DNA from: Bacteroidota bacterium
GTDB lineage: Bacteria; Bacteroidota; Bacteroidia; AKYH767-A; 2013-40CM-41-45
DNA: 64,000 nucleotides
Assembly (NCBI GenBank): GCA_004295015.1
Contig: SHNE01000010.1
Span: forward strand, 62,001 to 126,000
Reading direction: 5' to 3'
Part shown: positions 54,155 through 63,729 of the stretch, piece after piece
How the letters are laid out: every line of letters starts with the position of its first letter
Numbering within the stretch: position 1 is the first letter of the stretch
Program-made: the position numbers and the translations under genes
The notes under the pieces: generated by a model
Told to the model about the DNA's origin: nothing
What the model saw: the letters and a program-made list of their open reading frames with translations, nothing else
The model's database searches: none

Positions 54155-57100
54155 TTAATAGACAATACTTACGTGGCCTACCCACTCAGAGTACTTTCCA
54201 TCAATTCCAATACCTCTGATTTTGTAGACATAGGTATCTTGTTGACATTTTTCTCCATGGTAATATCCGTTCCAATTACCTTCCAGTCCTTCCCAATTAG
54301 TTAATAGTAATCCCCAACGGTCAAATATCCATACCTGAATGTTCGTCATATTTGTAAAATATGGTCTGAACAAATCATTATGACCATCACCATTCGGTGT
54401 AAAACAGTTTGGTGCAAAAAGAGTAGAGCGTGGTCTGATTTCTATGCGTCTCATGATTGTATCTCTGCAACCATAAGAGTTAACTGTGATCAGCTGTGCA
54501 GTATAGACACCTGTATCAGCAAATGTATGGACAGGATTCAAATCGGTGTATGTTGAAGTTCCATCACCAAAATTCCATACATAGGATGAATAATTTTGTG
54601 ATAAGTTGGTGAAATGAACAGTTGGATTTACGTCATCACCAATCAATGGATCAGCTGTAAAGTCGGCTACAGGTTGTGAGTAAACACGAACTGCAGCATT
54701 TTGAGTGTAACTTGCCTGGCATCCCATGTCAGTTACAACACTAAGACTGATATTGTAAATTCCTCCCTGTGTAAATGTATGCTGAGCATTTTCGTCTGTC
54801 GAAACTGCTCCATCACCAAAATTCCATAACCATCCGCTGATGGTTCCGCTGCTCACGACAGAATTACTCTGGAAACCGGCACTGATCGGTGCACATCCTT
54901 GAGCTCCTGCACTAAAACTTACGCTTGGGTTAGGATGTACGATGATATCAGCTGTGCTGCTATTCACACAACCCTGATCGGAAACCGCATTTAAACTAAC
55001 CGTATAGTTTCCGGGTGACGAATACAGGTGACTTGGATGTATTTGTGAGGCGGTAGCACCATCACCGAAATCCCAGGAATACGATTGAATGGCTCCGCTC
55101 AGGATAGAAGACTGGTTTGTAAATGTTGTATTTGAATTAAGGCAAACATTGTTTCCGGCAAATGTTACAGCAGGATTTGGATACACAATTAATCTTTTCA
55201 ATTGTGTATCAGAACATCCGAAACCGGAAGTGGCTGTGAGAGTTACATCATAAGTTCCGGGCTGACTAAAGTTAAAGGTGAGTGCGGAGTCTGTCGAAGT
55301 GAAGCCATTTCCCAGATCCCACAAATAGCTCACAGTGGTTCCTGTATTGTTTATGGTTGAATTGATAAACTGCACAGGGTTTCCTTCACAAACATTCGCA
55401 CTTTGAATTCTGGAAACAGGACGGTCGTAGATGGATACTGAGTCCTGGTATGGGCTGCTACAACCAAATGAGCTTGTGGTTGTAAGTGAAACATTATACT
55501 GTCCGGTTTGAGAATATAAATGAGTCGGATTACCTTCTGTTGAAGTGGTATTGTCACCAAAATTCCACATCCACGAAGTGATATGACCATCCTGAGAATA
55601 AGAGTTATCATCAAAACGTGTTAAGGCTCCATAGCAAACATCCGGTGCAGCAAACATCGTTGTCGGTGGTGTGTAGACTCTTGACATTCTTGTTGATTGA
55701 CTCTCACATCCGTTGACTGATGTTATGGTAAGTACAGTAGTGAATATTCCTGAACTTGTAAATGTATGTGTTGGATTCGCTTGTGTTGATTGTGATCCAT
55801 CACTGAAAGACCATAGGCTGGAGTATGAAATTCCACCCGATACACTTGACTGGTTAATGAATGAACTTCCATTTCCCAAACAAACATTCGAAGAAATAAA
55901 TGCAGCTGCCGGATTGGGAAATATATTCACGTTTGCTACGAAGCCGGCTGTACAACCCTGTGCAGAAGTAACAGTCAGACGTACGGGGTAGGACCCTTCG
56001 GTATTGTAGATGTGAACAGGCTCGTCAGAAGATGAACTTGTACCATCCCCGAAATCCCACAGCCAATTATTAATTACTCCACTGCTTATGCTGCTGGTGC
56101 TTAAAAATTCAACAGGAGATCCTGCACAAACATCAACTGCTGTAAAATTGGCTGATGGTTCCGGATAAATGATCAAGTCATGTTGTGTAGTATCCTTACA
56201 CCCACGATCTGAAGTGGCAATCAGATTTATCTGATAAGTCCCGTCAGACACATAAGTATGTGAAGGATTGGTTGAATTTGAGCTTGAGTTGTCACCAAAG
56301 TTCCAGTAGTAATTTGTAATGGAACCTGACGAAACTGATGAAAGGTTGTTGAATGCAACAGATGTATTTACGCAAGCCGGTGATGTTGAGAAATCAGAAG
56401 CAGGAATTGGATGTACTATAGCTAATCCATTCTTCATGGAAGTACAACCAAGGCTTGAAGTGATATTCAAGCTTACGATGTATGATCCATCCGATGTATA
56501 GGAATGAGCAGGATTTGAAGCTGAAGAGGTGTTTCCATCACCAAAATTCCAGCTATAGAATAAGATAGATCCTGATCCCGCAACAGAAGTATTGGTAAAC
56601 TGAATTGGCGTATTGGCACATTCATTTCCGTTACTGAAATTAGCTGTCGGCAATTTATGGATTTGAATGCTGCGTTGCGTTGAATCCACACAACCGCGAT
56701 CAGAAATTACAATCAGGCTTGTTTGATAGGTTCCATCGCCGGCATAAAGATGACTGGTTGAATTCCCTGTGCCTGAAGTAGCATCACCGAAATTCCAGTT
56801 CCATGTAGTAATGGTTCCGCTGCTTACCGTGGAAGCATCAGTAAATACAGAATTTATTCCGGCACAAACAGCCGGGCTGCTAAACGATGCAGTAGGGCGT
56901 GGATAAATGTCAATATTTCTTGATGCAGTTGTACTACATCCGCTTGCACTTGTAACGCTTAGTGTTACTGTGTATGTTCCGGATGCACTGTATGCATGAC
57001 TTGGCTGCTCCACATTGGAGAATGAGGTGTCACCAAAATCCCAGTTATAGCTTTGAATTGTGCCGGATGAAATTGACGAAAGATTGTTGAAGCTTATAGC

Positions 57101-60100
57101 GGTTCCTTCACATGCTGAAGAAGCTGTGAAATCTGTTACCGGATTTGGGTTGACATTAAGAATGTGCATCAAGGTTCCTGTGCAACCGTTCGCGTCAGTA
57201 ATTGTTACAGAATAATTTCCGGCTGTCGAAACAGAAATTGAGGAGGCTGTTGATCCGTTCGACCAACTATACGTACTTCCGGGATTTCCTGCCAGAAGTG
57301 TAGCACTTCCACCATCACAAATTGAACTCGTCACCGGAGTGGAATTGAGTGAGTTTCCTAATGTCACTGTGGAAGTTCCCATGGCAGGACAACCATTAGG
57401 GCTTGTAACAACAACAGTATAGATTCCTGAATCGCTAACATTTATTGATTGAGAGGTTTCACCTGTTGACCATGCAAAGGTTGACCCCGGATTTCCTGCA
57501 TCCAAAGTTGTACTAAAGCCGGGACAAATAAAAGTAGGCGACAAATTCACAACAGGGACAGGATTTACAGTTACAATCACTGTATCTCTTCTTACACAAC
57601 CACTTGCACTTGTTCCCGTAACAATATATGTAGTGTTTACCGAAGGACTTACATAAATAGTCGAAGTGGTAGCCGCACCCGGATTCCAGGAATATGCATT
57701 CGCTCCTGATGCAACCAGATCGGTTGTTGATCCTACACAGATAGCTTTATCCGGTCCTGCACTAACATTCGGGAGAGGATTTACAGTAACATTTGCAGTA
57801 TCGGTAGCCACACAACCATTAGCATCTGTTCCGGTGACGAAGTATGTTGTGTTGGATATTGGGTTGACAGATATAGAAGAAGTTGTATAACCACCGGGAC
57901 TCCAAACGTAACTAAGTGCACCTGATGCCGTCAGGGAAGCGGAAGAGCCGGTGCATAAGATCCTATCCGGTCCGGCTGAAACTGCAGGAAGATTGTTCAC
58001 AATCACATTCACCATGTCATTTGCCGTACAAGAATTGGCATCTGTAACTCTAACAGTATAGGTAGTATTGGATGAAGGACTTACTGTAATGTTTGATGCA
58101 GTTGTTCCTCCCGGACTCCATAGATAGCTGATACCACCGCTTGCAGTTAGACCGGCTGAATTACCATTACAAATTGTTTGATCTGCACCTGCATTGGCAA
58201 CTGGATTTGTATTTACAACAACCGGCTTCACAACTGTATCAGTACATCCGAAACCGGAAGTAGCGATGAATCTTACCGTATAGGTTCCTGCTGCAGCATA
58301 ACTGTGACTCGGCGAACTTTGATTTGAAGTATACGTGTCTCCAAAATCCCATGAGTAAGTTGTGATTGAACCTGTAGGTATCGTTGAACTGTTACCGAAA
58401 ACTGTAGCGGAACCTGCACAAACAGGTGCTGCATTGAAATCGGCAGTTGGCAGAGGATTGATGGTAATGGTTCTTGAAACAGTATTGGAACATCCACCTG
58501 CAGTTGTGACCGTAAGACTTACATTAAAGTTTCCGGAAGTTGCATATAAATGAGATGGATTTTGTGAGGAGGAGCTGGCTCCATCTCCAAAGTTCCATGC
58601 ATAGGTTGTTATAATCCCACCGGAAATTGTCGATGTATTTGTAAAAGCCAATGCTGATCCCTGGCAAGCTGAACCATTGCTGAAGTTTGCAACAGGAAGT
58701 GGATTAACGGTAACCGGATTAGTAATGGTATGACTGCAACCATCAGCACTGATAACCGTTAGTGTCACGTTATATGTCCCCGGTGTTGTATATATATGGG
58801 TAGGATTTTGAAGCGATGATGTTGCGGTATCACCAAAATCCCATGACCAGTCGATGATAATTCCGGATGAAATACTTGAAAGATCTGTAAACGATGTAAC
58901 GTTTCCTGCGCAGGCAGAATTGGTTGTGAAGTTTGCCACAGGAATTGGATTCACCACCGCATTGACGGATATCGATCCGGTGCATCCGGAATTATCATCT
59001 ACTTGTACGCCGTAAGTTCCGGATGAATAAACAGTAATGCTCTGACTTGTTTGTCCTGTGCTCCATAAATAGCTCATCCCCGGATACCCTGCATCAAGAA
59101 TTGCACTGTCACCCTGACAAAATGCAACGTCATCAAGGCTGATGTTAATGGCAGTTCCCATAGTTACATTTGAAGATGCCGTAGCAACACAACCAAATGA
59201 ACTTGTTACTGTCACGGTATATGTCCCGCCGGTAGAAATACTGATGGTTCTTGTCGTATCCCCGTTAGGCGTCCAAACATAAGAACTTGCATTGACTCCT
59301 GCGTCAAGCGTTAAGGTAGAACCGTTACACAAGAACATGTTCTGCAAGGTGAGTACCGGAGGATTGTGAACAATAACACGTACCGTATCTCTTCCGGAGC
59401 AACCGCTTCCGTTAGTAACAGTAACAATATAGGAAGTAGTACTTCCCGGGTTTACGGTAATGGATGAATTTGTACTTCCTCCGGGAGACCAACTATAAGT
59501 TCCGCCACCGCTTGCGGTCAGTGTTGCACCGGATCCTGCGCAAATATTCTGATCAGCACCTGCGACTGCAGTAGGAAGAGAATTTACGTTCACACGAACA
59601 ATGTCACTTGCTGTACAACCATTTGCATCGGTACCTACGACTGTATAATTTGTTGATGAAGTTGGATTGACTGTTATAGTACTGTTGGTTGAACCACCCG
59701 GGGTCCATGTGTATGAGTTTGCTCCACCGGCAGTAAGTGTAACTGCTGATCCGGAACAACTCGCCACATCAGGTCCGGCATTTACCGTAGGAAGAGGGAG
59801 TACCGCGACCCAGACCGTATCCCGGTTAATACAACCGTTTGCATTTCCAACGGTCACTACATAGGACGTAGAACTTCCGGGATTAACTGTTATAGAAGCA
59901 TTCGTTGATCCTCCCGGTATCCAGGTGTAATTTGTTCCGCCACTTGCTGTCAGCGTTACACTTGATCCGGAACAAATTGTTCTGTCCGCACCCGCATTTG
60001 CTACAGGAAGTGGATTGACAGTGACAAGCTGAACGACAGTATCCAGGCATCCATTAGCATTTCCTGCAATGAGTGTAACTGTATAGGACCCAACTGTACC

Positions 60101-61888
60101 ATAAGTATGAGTTGGGTTTTGGAGAGTAGATGTAGAACCATCACCAAAATTCCAATTCCATGAAGTAATGGTACCCGGAGGTGTGCTCTGATCTGTAAAG
60201 CTTACGGCTGATCCTACACATGTATTTCCATAGCTAAATGCAGCCACAGGAGGATTAGCAATAACTATTTGATGCACAACTGTGTCAAAACAACCCAGCG
60301 TATTCTCAATAATCAGGCTCACATTATATGTTCCTGCACCGGGAAAAAGATGACTTGGATTTTGTAGTGTTGACGAAGTTCCATCTCCAAAATTCCAGTT
60401 CCAGCTCCAGATAATTCCACCTGGTGTGGTAGACTGATCCGTAAAATTTACAGGAATATTAATACATGTAGTAGGAGAGTTAGTGAATTGAGCAACCGGA
60501 ATAAAGGGCATAGTTACAACAACAGTATCTGTCGCACTGCAAACACCATCATTTGCAGTAACCCAATAGGTGCCGGCACCAACAGTAATCCATTGTGAAG
60601 TGGAGCCATTGCTCCATAAATAAGTATAGCTGCCACTTCCGCCACTGGCATTTGCACTGAGTGTAGCAAAGTCACTGCATGCAATCTGTTCATCGGGACC
60701 GGCATTTACAGTTATTCCAATAACATTTACGGTGTAGGAGTAAATCTGACTTCCATAGTATGGACATGCATCATCTCTGACACGCACAGTAAAAATATTT
60801 GAACTACCGATATCGCTATTGCCTGGCGTCCAGCAAAAAGTTCCGGTAGGGCGCGGGTCAACATTGCTATTAAATGATGCCCCGGAAATTCCTCCATCCC
60901 AATTTACCTGAAGATTTTGACCTCCGTCAGGATCTAAAGAAAAGATGTCGAAGCAAGTTTCTTCATTGGCACAAACAGTTATCGAGAAGTCGTTTGTCCC
61001 ATTTATACCTGTCAAAGAAGGAAGATTGTTTGCGCAATTCATTACCGTCAGTTGCAAGTCACGTTCAACACTGCCAATTAACACACCGTTCCTGTATTCT
61101 TTAACGAGTACAGCCATTACGGTAACCTCAAGATTTTGCGGATTTAAACAGATATCTCCTGTTGCTGAATTAAAAGACGTAGCTGGAAGTGAGTTTAAGG
61201 GATTCGCTGCATTATAAGGAGCCATGTAACTTACATTGGCTACCGCTGTTTGCTTCGGCGTAATTAATTCATAAACCAATGAGTCTCCATCGGGATCATA
61301 AGCACCGTGATTAAAACAGTATTGTTGTCCTACACATAAAAATGGTACCGGCTTATTTGCAAATACAGGTGAACTGTTACACGGAGTAATAACATTGTTT
61401 AAAGTTGAATAGATATAGAATGTACTTGTTCCTGGATTATTAATAGTGGTAATGGCTGCATTTCTGCAACATAATGAATAACTAAAAACCCAGTCGGTAC
61501 ATTGTGCAGGCAAGGTGATGATCCCATCATAAACCCATTCCTGAATACCTGTGAATGATCCTCCATTACATGTAGTTACCGAACTTGAGCAGGCCGGAGT
61601 AACCTCCTGACCGGTTCCCGGACGCGGGTAGGTTGTAACACCAAGACTTTGTCCGCAACTTGCCGAGCTGATAGTTACGTAAGGACTTGCCGGGGCGGCG
61701 ATACCGATACAATCTCTGTAAAACGAAACAGTAATTTTGTAGGTATTTCCCCCAAGACATTCGTAGGTGAGGTCGGCTCCCATAGTATGACTGGCAGATG
61801 CCGGGCTTGTGAACAGCGCCGTCATAAAAAGGGCAAGAATAACCGTACACCTCAGTTGTAGTTTTTGTGTCATGTTAATTTGTTTCAA
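54155..61888 (-). CDS. giant PKD/Ig-repeat adhesin-like protein, gliding-motility-type T9SS domain
   Basis: 2577 residues. Signal peptide (about 1-32), an N-terminal domain found in Bacteroidota giant proteins (SHTMGADLTYECLGGNTYKI, about 33-390), then 27 beta-sandwich repeats. By my count 11 are Ig-like (C-x..AGPD..WSPGG.. type) and 16 are PKD (WNFGDG type). Order: 1 Ig, 2 PKD, 5 Ig, 3 PKD, 5 Ig, 11 PKD. The end (FAPNCFTPNGDGHNDLFRPY to GHVSIVY, about 2489-2577) is a gliding-motility-associated (CHU_C, T9SS type B) domain. 26 of 27 repeats have one Cys pair. Likely surface adhesin or matrix protein; a role in gliding is only inferred from the domain name. Confidence 0.95.
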   Translation of the reverse strand: MKQINMTQKLQLRCTVILALFMTALFTSPASASHTMGADLTYECLGGNTYKITVSFYRDCIGIAAPASPYVTISSASCGQSLGVTTYPRPGTGQEVTPACSSSVTTCNGGSFTGIQEWVYDGIITLPAQCTDWVFSYSLCCRNAAITTINNPGTSTFYIYSTLNNVITPCNSSPVFANKPVPFLCVGQQYCFNHGAYDPDGDSLVYELITPKQTAVANVSYMAPYNAANPLNSLPATSFNSATGDICLNPQNLEVTVMAVLVKEYRNGVLIGSVERDLQLTVMNCANNLPSLTGINGTNDFSITVCANEETCFDIFSLDPDGGQNLQVNWDGGISGASFNSNVDPRPTGTFCWTPGNSDIGSSNIFTVRVRDDACPYYGSQIYSYTVNVIGITVNAGPDEQIACSDFATLSANASGGSGSYTYLWSNGSTSQWITVGAGTYWVTANDGVCSATDTVVVTMPFIPVAQFTNSPTTCINIPVNFTDQSTTPGGIIWSWNWNFGDGTSSTLQNPSHLFPGAGTYNVSLIIENTLGCFDTVVHQIVIANPPVAAFSYGNTCVGSAVSFTDQSTPPGTITSWNWNFGDGSTSTLQNPTHTYGTVGSYTVTLIAGNANGCLDTVVQLVTVNPLPVANAGADRTICSGSSVTLTASGGTNYTWIPGGSTNASITVNPGSSTSYVVTVGNANGCINRDTVWVAVLPLPTVNAGPDVASCSGSAVTLTAGGANSYTWTPGGSTNSTITVNPTSSTNYTVVGTDANGCTASDIVRVNVNSLPTAVAGADQNICAGSGATLTASGGGTYSWSPGGSTNSSITVNPGSTTSYIVTVTNGSGCSGRDTVRVIVHNPPVLTLQNMFLCNGSTLTLDAGVNASSYVWTPNGDTTRTISISTGGTYTVTVTSSFGCVATASSNVTMGTAINISLDDVAFCQGDSAILDAGYPGMSYLWSTGQTSQSITVYSSGTYGVQVDDNSGCTGSISVNAVVNPIPVANFTTNSACAGNVTSFTDLSSISSGIIIDWSWDFGDTATSSLQNPTHIYTTPGTYNVTLTVISADGCSHTITNPVTVNPLPVANFSNGSACQGSALAFTNTSTISGGIITTYAWNFGDGASSSSQNPSHLYATSGNFNVSLTVTTAGGCSNTVSRTITINPLPTADFNAAPVCAGSATVFGNSSTIPTGSITTYSWDFGDTYTSNQSSPSHSYAAAGTYTVRFIATSGFGCTDTVVKPVVVNTNPVANAGADQTICNGNSAGLTASGGISYLWSPGGTTASNITVSPSSNTTYTVRVTDANSCTANDMVNVIVNNLPAVSAGPDRILCTGSSASLTASGALSYVWSPGGYTTSSISVNPISNTTYFVTGTDANGCVATDTANVTVNPLPNVSAGPDKAICVGSTTDLVASGANAYSWNPGAATTSTIYVSPSVNTTYIVTGTSASGCVRRDTVIVTVNPVPVVNLSPTFICPGFSTTLDAGNPGSTFAWSTGETSQSINVSDSGIYTVVVTSPNGCPAMGTSTVTLGNSLNSTPVTSSICDGGSATLLAGNPGSTYSWSNGSTASSISVSTAGNYSVTITDANGCTGTLMHILNVNPNPVTDFTASSACEGTAISFNNLSSISSGTIQSYNWDFGDTSFSNVEQPSHAYSASGTYTVTLSVTSASGCSTTASRNIDIYPRPTASFSSPAVCAGINSVFTDASTVSSGTITTWNWNFGDATSGTGNSTSHLYAGDGTYQTSLIVISDRGCVDSTQRSIQIHKLPTANFSNGNECANTPIQFTNTSVAGSGSILFYSWNFGDGNTSSASNPAHSYTSDGSYIVSLNITSSLGCTSMKNGLAIVHPIPASDFSTSPACVNTSVAFNNLSSVSSGSITNYYWNFGDNSSSNSTNPSHTYVSDGTYQINLIATSDRGCKDTTQHDLIIYPEPSANFTAVDVCAGSPVEFLSTSSISSGVINNWLWDFGDGTSSSSDEPVHIYNTEGSYPVRLTVTSAQGCTAGFVANVNIFPNPAAAFISSNVCLGNGSSFINQSSVSGGISYSSLWSFSDGSQSTQANPTHTFTSSGIFTTVLTITSVNGCESQSTRMSRVYTPPTTMFAAPDVCYGALTRFDDNSYSQDGHITSWMWNFGDNTTSTEGNPTHLYSQTGQYNVSLTTTSSFGCSSPYQDSVSIYDRPVSRIQSANVCEGNPVQFINSTINNTGTTVSYLWDLGNGFTSTDSALTFNFSQPGTYDVTLTATSGFGCSDTQLKRLIVYPNPAVTFAGNNVCLNSNTTFTNQSSILSGAIQSYSWDFGDGATASQIHPSHLYSSPGNYTVSLNAVSDQGCVNSSTADIIVHPNPSVSFSAGAQGCAPISAGFQSNSVVSSGTISGWLWNFGDGAVSTDENAQHTFTQGGIYNISLSVVTDMGCQASYTQNAAVRVYSQPVADFTADPLIGDDVNPTVHFTNLSQNYSSYVWNFGDGTSTYTDLNPVHTFADTGVYTAQLITVNSYGCRDTIMRRIEIRPRSTLFAPNCFTPNGDGHNDLFRPYFTNMTNIQVWIFDRWGLLLTNWEGLEGNWNGYYHGEKCQQDTYVYKIRGIGIDGKYSEWVGHVSIVY
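56402..58201 (-). repeat. super-repeat copy 2 in the giant gene
   Basis: Codes for residues 1230-1829: five Ig-like domains then three PKD domains, in the same order as copy 1. Register with copy 1 is 600-601 residues at eight checked landmark positions. Confidence 0.8.
58202..60007 (-). repeat. super-repeat copy 1 in the giant gene
   Basis: Codes for residues 628-1229: three AGAD/AGPD-type Ig domains, two LDAG-type Ig domains, three PKD domains. The two PKD domains before it (Trp498, Trp579) are also 600-601 residues ahead of their counterparts, suggesting a third, truncated unit. Confidence 0.8.
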
Positions 61889-62457
61889 AAAGAGACCTGA
61901 ATTGGACTGTTGATACTCTTTTATTAACTTCTATAAAACTACACCCCTGAGGAGGGAAAGAATTTTAATTAAGGTGAGTCAATACGTTTTGTAAGATTTT
62001 GACCTTTTCTATGACTCAATTTTTTAAGCATTGCCAAAAAGAGCTGCTAAGGCCTGATTTTATTTTTCGACGATGTCTGTTCGGAATAAAGGGATGAAAG
62101 GCCGGACACATGTTTGGTATCAATTTGGTCCAGTATGTGCTTTTAGTTCAATTTTCAACTTATTTTACAGTTTCAATCCCGATTCTATCAATTTTTTAAT
62201 ACATTTGCGCCTCAAAATCAGGGTTATTTCAGCTATTGAAAAGCCCGGATTTCAGACAATTTTTAGTGTCAGGATCTAACAATCAGTTGAAATGAATTTT
62301 GGAATTCCTCATTCCATTATGATTAGCTCAAGTCGAAATTCACTTAATTTGATGATCCTTTCTAAACCAGACTTCACTGTATCGATAATTTTGATCAAAT
62401 ACTTGCAAATTTCTTTATCGAGACTCTCCCTGTTTACTCCAAATAATTTCCGCACAT
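61889..62457. other. long intergenic region with an orphan -7 box
   Basis: Left part is the upstream region of the giant gene (only a weak TAGTTTTA box on the minus strand). A clean plus-strand TACATTTG at 62200-62207 lies about 250 bases before the TerC start, implying a long leader or a small RNA. No riboswitch consensus was recognised and the 68-codon frame at 62073-62279 has no family likeness. Confidence 0.45.
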
Positions 62458-63183
62458 ATGCTTCTTGAAATATTCTCTGCTGAAGGGATGATTGGCCTAG
62501 TTACTCTGATCATGCTTGAAATTGTATTGGGAATCGACAATATAATTTTCATAGCTATTCTTTGCAGTTACTTACCTCAAAAGGAGCAGGGACGCGCCAG
62601 AACAATCGGCTTAATGATGGCCATGGTGTTCAGGGTTCTGCTCTTATTGGGAATATCATGGCTTGTGCATCTTACCGATCCGCTTTTTTATCTCGGTATG
62701 CTTGCACCAAGTGGCAGGGATTTAATTCTGTTTGCCGGAGGTGTTTTCCTCGTGTATAAAACAGTCAGAGAGATTTATCATAAACTTCGATCTCATGATG
62801 AAAAGACCGGCAAGCCGATTGAAAAGAAGCTTACAGTCACTCAGGCAATAGTTCAAATTGCCATCATTGACATTATTTTCTCATTTGATTCTATTCTAAC
62901 TGCTGTCGGACTGAGTCGGGATCTTACTGTAATGATTACAGCCGTTGTAATCTCAATGATTGTTATGCTTTTATTCGCGCCTCATGTGAGTAACTTCATC
63001 AATAAATACCCAACGCTGAAAATGCTTGCATTGGCCTTCCTTGTTTGCATAGGAGGATTATTGATTATTGAGAGTTTCCATTTTCATATTGAGAAGAGCT
63101 ATATCTATTTTGCAATGGCTTTCTCATTGCTTGTAGAATTATTAAATATCAGGATGCGTAAATTGGATTTAAAACAAGAGTAA
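62458..63183 (+). CDS. TerC-family membrane protein
   Basis: 241 residues, about seven membrane helices. Conserved acidic motifs LEIVLGIDNIIFIAIL (about 20-36) and IIDIIFSFDSILTAVGL (about 137-153) are the TerC signature. TerC proteins are linked to metal-ion efflux (manganese in the Alx/MntP-type group), tellurite resistance and, in some bacteria, metallation of exported proteins; the ion here is unknown. A long leader may exist upstream. aroK follows after 36 bases. Confidence 0.93.
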   Translation: MLLEIFSAEGMIGLVTLIMLEIVLGIDNIIFIAILCSYLPQKEQGRARTIGLMMAMVFRVLLLLGISWLVHLTDPLFYLGMLAPSGRDLILFAGGVFLVYKTVREIYHKLRSHDEKTGKPIEKKLTVTQAIVQIAIIDIIFSFDSILTAVGLSRDLTVMITAVVISMIVMLLFAPHVSNFINKYPTLKMLALAFLVCIGGLLIIESFHFHIEKSYIYFAMAFSLLVELLNIRMRKLDLKQE

Positions 63184-63219
63184 GCTTTAGTTTTCTCGCC
63201 CTGATTTTATTTGAGCACC

Positions 63220-63723
63220 ATGATCATTTTTCTAACCGGATATATGGGAAGCGGTAAGTCTAAAACGGGCGAATTGCTTGCCCGTAAGCTAGGCTATGAT
63301 TTTTTAGATACCGATGAACTCATCGAAATGAGTCAAGGGAAGTCAATCAAAAGAATTTTTCAGGATTCTGGAGAAGAATATTTCCGACACATCGAAATGG
63401 AAACCTTGCATTCTTTAGGCGAAAAAAAAAATGTAGTAGTAGCCACAGGTGGAGGTCTTCCCTGTTTTTCTAATAATATGGAATGGATCAATGCTCATGG
63501 CATTTCCGTTTATTTTAAAGTTCCTGTTGCTATGCTCATTCAACGCCTTTTAAATGATCGGGGTGAAAGACCTTTATTGCAGAGTTTGACCGAAGCTGAG
63601 CTTGCAGAAAAGGTGAGAAAGCAAATGGAGTCAAGGGAGGAGTATTACCTGGCATCAAAAATAGTTTTCGATATTGCTCATCAGAATCTGAACGTTCTGA
63701 TCAGGGAAATATCCGCTTATTGA
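63220..63723 (+). CDS. aroK: shikimate kinase
   Basis: 167 residues from ATG 63220 (MIIFLTGYMGSGKSKTG); a TTG nine bases upstream is also in frame. P-loop GYMGSGKS, shikimate-binding DTDELIEMSQGKSIKRIFQDSGEEYFRHIE, GGG motif VVATGGGLP and lid RGERPLL. It phosphorylates shikimate in aromatic amino-acid and chorismate synthesis, which also feeds the MqnE route. Convergent with the phosphoribosyltransferase gene, six bases apart. Confidence 0.96.
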   Translation: MIIFLTGYMGSGKSKTGELLARKLGYDFLDTDELIEMSQGKSIKRIFQDSGEEYFRHIEMETLHSLGEKKNVVVATGGGLPCFSNNMEWINAHGISVYFKVPVAMLIQRLLNDRGERPLLQSLTEAELAEKVRKQMESREEYYLASKIVFDIAHQNLNVLIREISAY

Positions 63724-63729
63724 TACCCA

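Noticed and set aside
57666-57890. Plus-strand frames antisense to the giant gene
   Set aside because: They are by-products of the repeated codons of the PKD/Ig array; the minus frame is clearly the gene.
56402-60007. CRISPR-like periodic DNA in the giant gene
   Set aside because: The periodicity is in coding repeats of about 70-82 codons with diverged DNA, not short identical repeats with unique spacers.
62073-62279. 68-codon plus frame upstream of terC
   Set aside because: No family likeness; it runs across the orphan promoter box.
62200-62457. yybP-ykoY manganese riboswitch before terC
   Set aside because: I looked for the conserved GGGGAGUA-like core and paired elements and did not find them.
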